In this document: piece after piece, positions 10,527 to 21,692 of the stretch
Numbering within the stretch: position 1 is the stretch's first letter
Layout: each line of letters opens with the position of its first letter
Assembly (NCBI RefSeq): GCF_002878395.1
Contig: NC_061118.1
Span: 2,120,310-2,184,309, forward strand
Direction of reading: 5' to 3'
Length of the DNA: 64,000 nucleotides
DNA from: Capsicum annuum
Taxonomy: Eukaryota > Streptophyta > Magnoliopsida > Solanales > Solanaceae
Notes under the pieces: generated by a model
What the model saw: the letters and a program-made list of their open reading frames with translations, nothing else
Told to the model about the DNA's origin: nothing
Databases searched by the model: none
Translations under genes and position numbers: made by a program

Positions 10527-12837
10527 TGTAATGCCACGAGTGTGCACCCTGAACATCACACGGTACTTACAATCTCGAAGGACCACAAGCTAACCCATGA
10601 CTGGTACCCACTCTGAGCACTGAATGATAACACTGAAATAATGTGGAAGTTAGGCTGAAATGCCATAAGGTTCATAATCTAAATATTGAATAAATAATGA
10701 ATATTGATTTTAATAATGAAAAAAACTGAATATCTATCTGAAATAGTCTAGTCTAAAAAGCCTCTAACTGAACTGTATGAATATGGAGTTGATGTGATAA
10801 GTCCCCAACTAACCTCGACTACTGAACTAGCTAGAATACTGATATAAATAACTTTATCCTTGAAATATAAGGGCTCACCACTGTATCTGCTGATAACCTG
10901 ATCTGCTAGGTACGATCATGAGCCTGTGCATTTGAACGTATGATATAAGACATCAAAGCTCAAAGAAAGAGTATGTGTCAGTACTTTGAATATACTGTTA
11001 TAGTAAGTGAGGTAGGCTGATATACATGGGCTCATATCTATGAAAAATAACTGACTAAGTGATATGTATATAACTGAATAAGAGTACATGGGTAACTGAA
11101 CTGCTGTACATACTAAATATGCAAGACTGTGCATATACACATATACTATAACTGAGATCATACTGAAACTAAATACTGAGTTTTGATAACTAAGTAACTG
11201 ATATCTGAGTTTACTAATAACTGGGTAACTATTTCTGACAGTCCTGATTTTGTCGAATTGAACTAAGTTCTATACTGAGCCTGAAACTGAAAATGTAATT
11301 ATGGGAATGTTTATCTAACCAACATACCCCGATGATAAACTGAGTTGAGGTCCAACCTGTGACCTCAGTTGGAAGGGTGTTAGCACCTTGCCAAGGGATA
11401 CTAACAATGTTGGGTAAACCTTAATCTGGTAGGAAGACTCATGAATCACATATACGGTTGAGTCAACCCTAGTCTGGCAGAAGGACATCTTACCCTACAT
11501 TGTTCTATAACTTATGCACTACTACTAAGGGTCAAATCCTCTGCTAGCAGGAATACCCCCATCTCTGGGTTCGTTCGATGTTGAATCCTACTCCCAAATG
11601 AATAAACACTGATCACTAGATTGTACTAAGCTTGACTGAACTGACACTGATCGTGTTGACTGACTGAACTGGACTGAGTTGACTGATTTCTGTTACTGAC
11701 TGAGTACTACTGCTCTTGACCCTTTTTACTGGGTCTATTCTATTTATACTACAACTAAGTAAACAACCAAAAATCAAATAATAAATACCCCCAGGACTCG
11801 ATAACAAAATGGTAAAACATAGTACTTCTTGAACGCATAGCAATAGCCAATTGTTCACAATTCATTCACTCAGGCAATTTGCCAAGCACTTGAAGGCCAT
11901 GAACTTATACATGAATGAGAATACATACCAACATGTCATGATTACATTATTCAATTCATATGGACATTCTATCAAACACTTGGGGAGCATGATTATTATA
12001 CATAATATTGAACAACACATAAACATTATGACTACAACTTAAACTTTCAATTTCAAGGATTGTAACATGGGAAATACATCAATTCACATACATGCTATCT
12101 TAGGTTAGTGAAGCTTATAACAAAATCTTGAATTGAAACCCATACAACAACACAAACATGAATACAACCCAAATTTGCATATGCAAATTCATGAATCAAT
12201 AAACTCGTAGTTTTTAATAAGGGTTCTTGAACTCCAAGGGTGGAAGGAAACCCAAGGATGAACACCTAACATACCTTGATTATTAATTTTATGAATATTG
12301 TGGTGAATTCTTGAGACTTGATTCTTAAGTTTAATGAAACTAGGGCTTGTTCTTGATAGGATTGAGTGAATAATGAATGCAATTTGCCCTATTTGGTGTT
12401 TAATTTTGGTGTTTTAGTTAATTTGGGTGAGGGAAAAAGGTCTAAACTTCGCCTAGGCCTCTTTTCCTGTGTAAATGACTCTTGAGGTATGACTCCTAGA
12501 AATAGGGAATAGACCTCACATCGTGACTCCTAGAAACGGGGATTGGATCTCGCTTTGCGAGCTTATCACGAGACCTTACTGTGTTGGACATCCAAACTCA
12601 CTCTTACGCTACTCTAAAAATTTTGAAACTCACCCGATATGACCTATTAACATTCCTGATCATGAATCAACTGAAAAATTGATAATCCAAGGTCGGAAAG
12701 ATTGAAAATAAATTCATTGAAATATCGATTCCAAAAAGAAACTACATGGCAATACTTAGCTTAATTTTTCTAAGTTTGGGACCTCTTTTCATGCTATATA
12801 GGACTGAGTTAGACTAGAACTTTTACAGGGTCTTACA
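10527..12837 (-). repeat. 3' LTR of element B (2,311 bp)
   Basis: Matches 16181-18520 along its length, with many single-base differences and small gaps. The minus strand starts TGTAAGACCCTG at 12837. It contains the same module (about 11340-11590 here) that also appears in the LTR of element G: a GGGAGTAGGATTCAACATCG-like phrase, then the ATTCCTGCTAGCAGAGGATT phrase. Confidence 0.95.
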
Positions 12838-12853
12838 ATATCTCCCCCTTGGG
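12838..12853 (-). other. Polypurine tract of element B
   Basis: The minus strand reads CCAAGGGGGAGATAT directly before the 3' LTR start. This is the standard plus-strand primer site and confirms the minus orientation. Confidence 0.85.
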
Positions 12854-13143
12854 AACATTCATCCTCGAATGAGGTTGACTAAGCTGAGAATACTACTAGA
12901 CTGAGCTTACATACTAAACATGCATAACTGAAGCATGATTACATGACTGAAACTATTGATAAACTGAGTTTTCATACTGAATATGCATAACTGAAGCATG
13001 ACTGAATTTTGAAAACATGACACATGACTGAGCTGTTTCATGAAGGTATGCTTGATATGAAAATGCCATACAGCTGAACATATACTAAGTTTGTAAAGGT
13101 AATCTGAACATAAAGCTGAGTAAATATAAGAAAGACAATTACC

Positions 13144-14096
13144 TTAAGTCGAGTTTGAGTTTGCGGAGAAGAGGTGAGGATACTTGGTCCGCATATCTGC
13201 TTTTTATTCCCAAGTAGCTCCCTCAATGGACTGATTCCACCAAAGAACTTTGACCAAATGAACTTCTCTGTTCCTCAGTCTGTGAACGTAATAATCAAGG
13301 ATTTTGACTGGAACTTCCTTATAAGAGAGACTGTTCTAAACATCTATACCCTCTATAGGGACTACAAATGTTGTGTCACCAATGCATTTCTTTAGCAAGG
13401 AGAGATGAAACACCGTGTGTACTAAAGCTAAGTCTGAAGGAAACTTAAGATCTTAAGCTACCTTTCCAAAATAGCTGAGAATTCTATAAGGACCGACATA
13501 TCAGGGACTGAGTTTCACCTTCTTGCTAAATCTCTTCACTCCCTTCATGGGAGAGATTTTCAAATAAACAGCATCGCCAATATCAAATTTGAGATCTTTT
13601 CTCCTCACATCTGCATATGATTTATGTTGGCTCTGAGCTGTCTTTAGCTTTTTCCTGATCAACTAAACTTTCTCTAAGGCATCAAATACTAGGTTAGGCC
13701 CTACTACTGCGACCTCACCTAATTCAAACCAACCAATGGGAGATCTAGATCTCCTCCCATAAGTGAATCAAATAGAGCCAACTGGATACTAGTATGTTAG
13801 CTGTTATTATACGCAAACTCAATCAAAGGTAAGTGGTCATCCTAACTACCCTTAAAGTCGACGACAGACGCTCTCAATATATCTTTTAAAGTCTAAATGG
13901 TCCTCTCTGCTTGAATATTTATCTAAGGGTAAAAGGCTGTATTGAGGTAAACTTGGGTACCAAGACTCTTTTGGAAGGCTTTCCAAAAGTGAGAGGTGAG
14001 CTGCGTAACTCTATCTGAAATAATGGACAACAGAACAACATACAATCTAACCAACTCCTTAACATAGAGCTTGGCATAATCCTTGGCTGAGTAAGC
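13144..14096 (-). pseudogene. Integrase remnant of element B (core part and C-terminus)
   Basis: Integrase inserts the cDNA into the genome. On the minus strand the reading starts abruptly inside the catalytic core (YSAKDYAKLYVKELVRL, frame changing downstream). It continues with SHFWKAFQKSLGTQVY and EFAYNNS (the latter near 13800), then RKDLKFDIGDAVYLKISP, KLSPRYVGPYRIL, and the chromodomain-like tail EGATWE...KYPHLF ending with TAA at 13144. The N-terminal zinc finger and the first catalytic aspartate are missing. Several stops and frameshifts remain in the rest. The upstream edge is the deletion junction with RT at about 14092-14096. Confidence 0.85.
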
Positions 14097-14368
14097 CTGA
14101 TGAATCCCTTATCTAGGAGATCCTTCAACTGCTCATTTAACTCTTTGAGTTCGACTAGAGCCATTCTGTATGGCAGAATAGAGATGGGCTGAGTATCTAG
14201 AAGAAGGTCTATTCCAAATTCAATTTCCCTCTTAAGAGAAACTCCGAGAAGATCTTCGAGAAATAAATCTAGAGATTCACATGCTACTGAAACTGACCCA
14301 AGATTAGGAGTCTCAAAGGTAGAGTCTTTAACTCGAATGAGATGATAGATACACCCCTTGGATATCAT
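14097..14368 (-). pseudogene. RT N-terminal fragment of element B
   Basis: The frame holds EIEFGIDLLLDTQPISILPY, then RMALVELKELNEQLKDLLDK and GFIRL, the entry into gypsy reverse transcriptase. The next expected block (P..SP.GAP..FV.KKDG) is absent. The frame goes straight into integrase sequence, so the polymerase palm with the YxDD box and all of RNase H are deleted. Confidence 0.9.
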
Positions 14369-14474
14369 TTTTCTCGCTCTAAGGTATGAAATAAGCTGAC
14401 CCCTAAGTGTTGAAGTAAAACCTCTCTATTCTAGGATAGGTTCATTTGAGAACTGAAAATGGACAACTCTATTT

Positions 14475-14760
14475 CTACGCATAGCATGAATGAAGCCAAT
14501 CTATGTCGAGAATGACATCAAAATTAGTCATCTCTAACTCTATTAGGTCTGCTGAAGTAACTTTTTTAGATACCATAATCGAACAGTTCCCGTATACCCA
14601 TCGGGCTATGATAGACTTACCCACTGGGGTAGAGAATAAGAAGGGCTCTGCTAGGATTTTGGAACTGACTCTGAAGTCTACAGCTATATATGGAGTTACA
14701 AAAGACAAAGATGCTCCTGGATTTAGAAAAGCATGAACATGTAAATGATAAACTTATAAT
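14475..14760 (-). pseudogene. Retropepsin-like protease remnant of element B
   Basis: The frame 14708-14475 shows the second half of a gypsy aspartic protease domain: ILAEPFLFSTPVGKSIIARW, then YGNCSIMVSKK and the FDVILDIDWLHSCYA segment that links protease to RT. The active-site D(S/T)G would lie just upstream and is not clearly readable. The protease normally cuts the Gag-Pol polyprotein. It is non-functional here because the reading frame is not continuous with gag or RT. Confidence 0.8.
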
Positions 14761-14879
14761 GTACCAGTAACCATATTAGGGGTACTATCGTAATCCTACC
14801 AGGGCTGAAGTGGATAAAGTCTGTTTGGGAGTTGCCCACTGGTGGCACTGGAAGCGGCACCCTACTATGATGGGCGACC

Positions 14880-15955
14880 TGACTGAGCTTGGGACGATTA
14901 TGCTAACTCTACAAATCAACCTGAGGACACTCTTTGACTTTATGGCCTGTCTTGCCATATCTGAAACATACATCACTGCCAGCTCTGTAGACACCTTAAT
15001 GGTTACTGCCATACTTCTGGCAAAGAGTATTTGTTCGGGCATTGTTAACACTACCCCGAGATTTAGAGCCTGGCGCCCTATCTTTATTACTATTTCTGAA
15101 TTTAGGCACTGGAGCACTGGTTGAGGACGAAGCTGGAACTGAAGATTTTAGGTGGAACTGAGAACGATTACCACCCTCTGAATTAGGTTTAGAGAAGTTA
15201 AAACTACCTATTCTGTCTATCTTGCTCCCCCTCTATTTCTCCTTAGTCTTTTGCTTCTCAATCTGTTGAGCATAGACCATCAACCTAGACAAGTCCATGT
15301 CCTTACAGTCCTACACTCCTTGACCATACTGTTTGATACCCCAGATACAAACTTACTCATCTTAGATCTTCTATCAGCTACCACATGAGGAGCATATCTG
15401 GTTAACTGAGTAAACTTGAGAGAATACTCCTTCACTGTCATGCTGCCCTACTTTAAGTTAATGAATTCTAACACCTTATCTTCCCTTAACTCCAATGGGA
15501 AGAACCTATATAGAAAGGCAGTAGCAAACTCCTCCCATTCTATAGGCCCTGCATTTGTGGCCCTATCTATCTTTCACTACTTAAACCGTGCATGAGTTAT
15601 ATCCTACAACTGATATGCAGCTAACTCAACATTCTCACTAGTGGTTAACCCCATAATATCTTTGACCTTCTGCACCATGTCAAGGAGTTCCTATGAATCC
15701 TCTTCAGATTTAGACCCTGTAAATGATGGAGGGTTCATTCGGGTGAAGTCTCAAATTCTAGCTGCAACAGTATTGGCCACTCGGTTTGCCTAAACAGCAG
15801 CTGGGCATTTATTCTGGGCTACTACAAAATGGGATAAAGTGTTAAAAGCTGCTCTAAATTCTGTGTGAGAAACAAGCTCATTCAGGGGATATGCTGAACG
15901 GGCGGAGGTGCTAGTTGGTTTCCAGTTCTTCTTTCATTAATCTTTTTAGGACGCA
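14880..15955 (-). pseudogene. gag: gag of element B with altered zinc knuckle
   Basis: The start at 15955 reads MRPKKINERRTGN, followed by a proline-rich leader and the gag domain (FTRMNPPSF...GSKSEEDS near 15700, ELLDMVQKVKDIMGL near 15670). The knuckle at about 14935-14975 reads CFRYGKTGHKVKECPQVDL. The second cysteine of the CCHC pattern is tyrosine, and a stop follows. Multiple stops occur upstream. Nucleocapsid function would therefore be lost even apart from the stops. Confidence 0.85.
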
Positions 15956-16163
15956 TATTCTATAAACGAAAGATAAACTTGAATTAGGCAGAGATTTTAA
16001 CTTGAGCTCATGCTCACTCACATGACATGAATACTGAAAGATGGGAAACTTTTCCTAAAAATACCTCATAGCCTCTTCTCCATAAGTGTGGCACACTATA
16101 TACCCATGTACAAAAATCTATTTGACACGGCTTTTAAACTCCCTAGGACTCTTTAGAACATTA

Positions 16164-16180
16164 GGCTCTGATACCAAGTT
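16164..16180 (-). other. Primer-binding site of element B
   Basis: The minus strand reads AACTTGGTATCAGAGCC directly after the 5' LTR. This is the initiator-methionine tRNA type site usual in plant LTR elements. Confidence 0.9.
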
Positions 16181-18520
16181 TATAGCGCCTCGAGTCTACA
16201 CCCTGGACGTCATACGATACTTATAATCCCAAAGGACCACAAGCTAACCTATGACTGGTACCTACTGTGAGCACTAAATGATAACACTGAAATAATAACA
16301 AAGTTAGGCTGAAATGCTAGAGGTTCATAATATGAATACTGAAGTAAATACTGAATACTGATATTAATAATGAAAAAAAAGCTAAATATCTGTCTAAAAT
16401 AATCTAGTCTAAAAAGCCTCTAACTGAACTGTCTAAATATAGAGTTGATGGGACAAGTCCCCAACTAGCTTCGACTACTGAACTAGCTAGAATACTAATA
16501 TAAATAACTTTATCTTTGAAATATGAGGACCCACTACTATATTTGTTGCTGATAACCTGAGTTGCTAGGTACAGTTAGGAGCCCATGCATCTGAACCTAT
16601 GATATGAGACATCATAGCGCAAAAGAAAGAGTATGCATTAGTACTTTAAATGTACTGGTATGCTAAGTGAGGTAGAATGATATACATAGGTTCATATGTA
16701 TGAACAATAACTGACTAAGTGATATGTATATAACTTAATAAGAGTACACGGGTAACTAAAACTGCTGTACATACTAATTATGCAAGACTGTGTATATACA
16801 CGTATACTACAACTGAAATCATACAGAAACTAAATACTGAGTTCTGATAACTGAGTAACTGACATTTGAGTTTACTGATAACTATATTACTCATAACTGG
16901 GTAACTATTTCTGACAGTCCTAATTTTGTAGAATAGAATTGAGTTCTATACTGAGTCTGAAATTGAAACTATAACTATGGGACTGTTCATCTAACTGACA
17001 TACCCCAATTATAAACTAAGTTAGGGTCCAACTTGTGACCCCAATTGGAATGGTATTAATACCTTGCTAAGGGATACTAACAATGTTGGGTCAGCCCTAA
17101 TCTTATAGAAAGACTTATGAATCATATATATGATTGGGTCAAACCTAGTCTGGCAGAAGGACGTCTTACCCTACGTTGGCTATATAGTTCTGTAATGCGG
17201 GAATTACTACTAAGGGTCAAACCCTCTACTGGTAGGAATGCCTCTATCACTGGGTTCGGTTGGTGTTGAATCCTACTCCCAACTGAATATACACTAATCA
17301 CTATATTGTACTAGGCTTGACTGAATTGACATTGATCGTGTTGACTGACTGAACTGAACTGAGTTCACCGATTTCTATTACTAACTGAGTACTACTACTC
17401 TTGACCCTTTTTCTAGGCCTATTCTATTTCTACTGCCACTAAGTAAATAGCTCGAATTAGGATAATAAATACCCCTAGGACTTGATAGTATAAAGGAAAA
17501 ACATAGTACTTCTTGAAAGCATAACAATAGTCAATTGTTCACAATTCATTCACTAAGGAAATTTGCTAAGAACTTGAAGGCCATGAACATATACATGAAT
17601 GATAACACACACTAACATGTCATGATTACATTATTCAATTCACACAGACATTCAATTAAACACTTGGGGAGCATGATTGTTATTCATTATAATGAACAAC
17701 ACATAAGCATCATGACTACAACTTAAACTTTTAATTTTAAGGATTGTAACATGGGAATTACCTCAATCCACATACGTGCTATCTTAGGTTCATGAAAATC
17801 TTAACAAAATCTTGAATTGAAACCCATACAACAACACAAATATGAATACAATCCAAATTTGCATATTTAAATTCATGAATCAATAAACTCATAGTTTTTA
17901 AAAAGGGTTCTTGAACTTCAAGGGTGGAAGGAAACCCAAGTATTAACACCTAACATACCTTGATTATTAATTTCATAAATATTGTGGTGAATTCTTGAGA
18001 CTCGATTCTTGAGATTGATGAAACTAAGGCTTGTTCTTGAGAGTATTGAGTGAATAATGAATGCTATTTGCCCTCTTTGGTGTTTAATTTTGTGTTTTAG
18101 CTGATTTGGGTGAGGGAAAATGGACTAAACTGCCCCTAGTCCTCTTTTCTCGTGTAAATGAACCTCGAGGCATGAATCCCAAAAATAGGGAATAGACCTC
18201 GTATCACGACTCCCAGAAATGGGGACTGGATCTTGTGTCGTGAGCTTATTGCGAAACCCTACTATTTTGGACATCCAAACTCAACCTTATGCTAGTTCAA
18301 AAATTCCAAAACTCACCAGATATAACCTATTAATATTCCTGATCATGAATCAACTGAAAAATCAACAATCCAAGGCCTGAAAGATCGAAAATAAAGTCAT
18401 TGAAATATCGAGCCCAAAAAGAAACTAAGTGTCAATACTTAGCTGATTTTTTCTAAGTTTGGGACCTCTTTTCATGCTATATAGGACTGAGTTAGACTAG
18501 GACTTTTACGGGTTCTTACA
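16181..18520 (-). repeat. 5' LTR of element B (2,340 bp)
   Basis: Pairs with 10527-12837. Begins TGTAAGAACCCG at 18520 on the minus strand and ends GCGCTATA at 16181 beside the primer site. The phrase near 18180-18260 (CCCAAAAATAGGGA, CGTATCACGACTCCCAGAAA) repeats a short GACTCC(C/T)AGAAA theme. Confidence 0.95.
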
Positions 18521-19215
18521 TCGTTGCACCAAGAATATCCTTCTATATCAATGATATATTTAGGTGTAATTGATGGCGGGGCTATGTTTATTAGGGGTTC
18601 TACACAAGATAAGACCTCTAAATGACCGTTCTTTTCATAGCATACCATATTTTTAAAGATTATGACACCCGATTAATATTTTTGAAGAGTACGAGTAACA
18701 TAGAACATAACAAAGTTCTACATATTTGTCGAAACTTACATTGATTAGTAATTTAATATGTTTTTGTGTGCCAATTTTTCAATAAATGGTCTGTGATTGC
18801 TGCTCAACTGTCAGGTAGAACAGATAATAATGTCAAGAACCACTACAACACAAAGCTAAAAAAGAAACTATCTTGTATGGAAATTGATCCGGTAGCACAC
18901 AAGCTATTTTCTACTTAATAAGTGAAATTACAACAACATTATCTTCACCACAAGTCCCTTATCTGGCAAAAGCAGAACTTGGTTGTTTCAAAGATGAAAT
19001 GCTTCATCTTTTGACCAAGAAAACAATTGGATTTTAGTTTCATCAACAGTTTCCAAACATGACAAGTAGTCTAAATAATGCTGCAAGTACAAGTCATGTC
19101 AAGAATGAGGAGAATACAATTACAAAGATGACACAATTAAGAAGATTAAGTATGGATTGTCAAGAGCTATTAAGAAAGTGACAAGAATTGGGAGACAAAT
19201 GGAGGAGCATCAATG

Positions 19216-20110
19216 ACCAATTCATAAGTTTTTCAACAAATAGTTTGATTTCTCACCATCTGTAATACTACTTACTCAATTTCAATATCAAAATCATGGA
19301 TAACTCATAGAAATTTAGCTATTAAGCTGGCCAATCTAAGGGCCAACCCAGGTAATCTATTTGTCTTTTACTTTTCCTTTTTCTTGATCACAAATAATTG
19401 ATAAAACCAAAAATTCTACTAAATGGGATTGAAAAAATAATGTATACCATATCTAGTACTCGTACCAGCAAATATAAAACATTTTTTGAGTCATCATTAT
19501 GGTTACACTAAGAATTTCCTTTATGCCGAAGGGATGCAACAATTTATGTATATAGAAACATAACTATTTTTATCTTACCCGCGTAGTATGATTTTTACCA
19601 CAAGTGGAATCCATTCTATTCGGATTATGTAACACCATCTTTCACAACACGTTATACATGTTATATACGCATCAGGAAAAGGGTAACCAGATAATGACAG
19701 GGTTGCCAATGTTGCACAATCTACCAAGGAAATAATGCAGGAGGTAATCTGGCCATTGATACATACACACACTCTTACACAATCTTTCTGATGATTTGTA
19801 AGACCAGAAAAATAATGTGTTGTATTTGATTGATGCTTTATACAGGATGGGAAGCAAGTTCAGGACAGGGTATAACTGTGCTTTTTACACACACATGCTT
19901 TGATAAATGAATTGCTTGTTGACAAGAACTACAAGTTACTCATTCTCTTTCTGGTATAACTATGCTTGGGAATGTTATAACTTATAATAACTTACCAATT
20001 TTCATTAAAAGTTAAACAAAAATTTCAATTTCTGAACAAAATTGAACCCAAATAAAAACCCAAACAAGCAAAAGAAAAAAATAAAGGTTTTTTTGACCAA
20101 GCACCGTAGA
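19216..20110. other. Non-coding stretch downstream of the MYB80-like exon 3
   Basis: AT-rich with no recognisable domain on either strand. It may include the remaining worn C-terminus and 3' flank of the MYB80-like gene, then intron-like sequence of the minus-strand transposon gene. Confidence 0.4.
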
Positions 20111-20458
20111 AGAAATTAGTTATGGAACGTACCTTTGAAATTCTTACAGTGGGGAGAATAATGAGAGAGGATAAAACCCTAAAATTAAAGAATGCAGTGA
20201 AATCTGCTGTAGTACGATCTAAAATTATTTGGGGTGGAGAAGAAGGATGGGGGTGAGGGTGAGGGTATAAGAGCGTCTTAAATTTTTAATGGGGAAAATA
20301 ACTTCCCTTGGCTCATCAGGGAAGTCATTTTCCCTCAAATGAAAGAAAATGAGTTACCTTAAAAAATTTTTTCTCAATATTGTATTATAACCAAATAAGA
20401 GAAAATAGGAAAATGTTTTCCAAAAAACATTTTCCATCATACCAAACACACCTAGAGT
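20111..20458 (-). other. Right end of candidate TIR element, with 5'-UTR-like sequence
   Basis: The minus strand from 20456 reads GGTGTGTTTGGTATGATGGA, then paired GGAAAA/TTTTCC phrases, then a pyrimidine-rich segment (CCCTCACCCTCACCCCCATC near 20245-20265). CCCTAAAA...TAGGGTTTTATCC follows. This looks like a terminal inverted repeat followed by the leader of a minus-strand gene, in keeping with the orientation of the Myb/SANT-like exon. Confidence 0.45.
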
Positions 20459-20507
20459 TGGAGTTTTTTTGGCCATAGTATTTTTGTAATGGGGTCACTA
20501 CAACAAA

Positions 20508-21290
20508 CTTGATTATTAGTGACGAATAATTTTGTCACTTAAAGTTCATATTGCGTCACAACCTTTTGGTGACCAAATAAATTCGTCAATCATTCGTCTT
20601 TAAAGCATGGGTCACAAAATGTGAATATAAATAACTTAGTGTCTTGTCACTAAATAGAGTTGAATTAACCACGAACGTATTTTGGTTCTCCAAATATATA
20701 TAGTATTTATGAAGAACTTGTGTCATAGAAATTACAGAACTTTGTAAGTAATAGTGTATTATCGTCACTAAAGAAGATATTAAAGACAACGAAATTGATG
20801 TGTCACTAACTATTTAGTTTAATTAATGACAATATCATTTGTCTGTAATGTTATATATGTATTTCGTAGTTAAACAAATATTATTTCGTCACTAAAACCT
20901 ACATTTTGCATATAAATTCTTTTTATGTATCTAAATATATAAATTAGTGATAAGTTTGATTTTTAACAATTTCGTAGTTGAAAAAGAACATGTCGTCATT
21001 AAAAATATTTATATTACAGACAAAACAAAATTGTCATTAAAAGTATCATAATTAGAGACAACCATAATGGTCATAAAATACAAAGTAATTTGAAGGTAAT
21101 AAGTACATAATTTTGGGACAAAAGTTAATCTTGTCACCAAAAGTCATGCTTTTATGACGAAAATATTAGTCTTGAAAAAATAATGTTGTTGCTAAAAGTT
21201 ATACTTTTGAGGACAAAATGTTCTATCACTAATCACAAGCATCTGATGACATTTAATTTTATAGCAACACTATTTACAATTTGTATTTAA
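20508..21290. repeat. CACTA subterminal repeat region
   Basis: Motif GTCACTAAA and variants (GTCACTT, GTCACCAAAAG, GTCATTAAAA, ATCACTAAT) recur near 20534, 20651, 20764, 20802, 20890, 21000, 21030, 21138 and 21225, in an AT-rich background. Transposase of CACTA elements binds such subterminal arrays. Confidence 0.75.
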
Positions 21291-21692
21291 CTAGGTTTTC
21301 ATTAATTTTAAAATTTACAAAGAAATTACAATTATTAAATAATATATAAATATCATAAACTTCACCACATGGAGTAGTTTATTTTTATAATGAGCACTCT
21401 ATGAATTCAAAATAACAAATGAGCAGTGTACATTTGAACATCTCACTTCATTGTTGATAAGAGCAACAGATCAAATTTCTGCATTTGTCTCACTTAAATA
21501 GGTTTAAAGGTGTTTCAACACAATCAAGAACTCCTGTACCTGAAAAATAGTTGGTATTCTTGCACATGCAGCAACTAATCAAGTGAACTCGATGATTATT
21601 TCAAAGTAAAACTAAAAATCACAAACAAATAGAAGAAATGTAAAATAAGTACCGTTCTTGAAAGCAATGGATATGGGCATGCCCAAACTCAT
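21291..21692. other. CACTA interior, non-coding
   Basis: No domain is readable. The stretch ends at the CTCAT target site of element C. Confidence 0.5.

Larger units (their letters stand above)
10527..18520 (-). mobile_element. Element B: complete but internally deleted gypsy retrotransposon, 7,994 bp
   Basis: Two long direct repeats of about 2.3 kb flank a 3.3-kb interior. The minus strand starts TGTAAGAACCCG at 18520 and ends near 10527. Primer site, gag, protease, partial RT, partial integrase and PPT follow in gypsy order. TCATT (10522-10526) and TCGTT (18521-18525) outside the ends form a target duplication with one mismatch. The interior is much shorter than the 4.5-5 kb typical for the group because RT through the integrase N-terminus is deleted. 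The integrase end has the chromodomain-like 'EGATWE..ADMR..YPHLF' form, pointing to the chromovirus (Tekay/Del-like) branch. It sits in intron 2 of the MYB80-like pseudogene. Confidence 0.95.
10223..19215 (+). pseudogene. R2R3-MYB pseudogene, MYB80-like (tapetal regulator), exons 2 and 3
   Basis: MYB80 is a nuclear transcription factor of tapetum and pollen development; the family's introns fall at fixed places. Exon 2 (10223-10353) reads [20 protein letters not shown] then KHGQF, and ends at LGNR with a GTAAAA donor. Exon 3 (18786 on) reads [20 protein letters not shown] then [15 protein letters not shown], completing R3. Downstream, in two further frames, come LGCFKDEMLHLLTKK and DDTIKKIKYGLSRA. 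Both are features I associate with MYB80 rather than other MYBs. Breaks: a TAA in exon 2 (10310-10312), a TAA in exon 3 (18916-18918), a TAG after KKTIGF, two frameshifts, no exon 1, and AA instead of AG at the expected intron 2 acceptor (18784-18785). Element B occupies 10527-18520 inside intron 2, which would otherwise be about 440 bp. Confidence 0.85.
8050..20458. mobile_element. Candidate TIR DNA transposon (PIF/Harbinger-like?) with nested element B
   Basis: The left edge (about 8090-8260) contains AAAATATTTTCCTGGGGA, TTCTGGAAAATAAG, TTATTTTCTCATGTTTGATT and repeated TTTGGTTGGTGAG phrases. The right edge reversed (20456 inward) contains GTGTGTTTGGTATGATGGAA, then AAAATGTTTTTTGGAAAACA. 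Both belong to one recognisable kind of terminal sequence in Solanaceae (GTGTGTTTGGTATG...GGAAAATGTTTTCC), in inverted orientation. Inside lie a Myb/SANT-like last exon (-) and a MYB80-like gene fragment (+). Subtracting element B leaves about 4.4 kb. No transposase is recognised. The exact left terminus and target duplication are not visible, so treating this as one element is an inference. Confidence 0.45.

Noticed and set aside
14503..15124. Plus-strand open frames opposite the element B gag and protease
   Set aside because: They are antisense shadows of recognisable gag, zinc-knuckle and protease sequence on minus.
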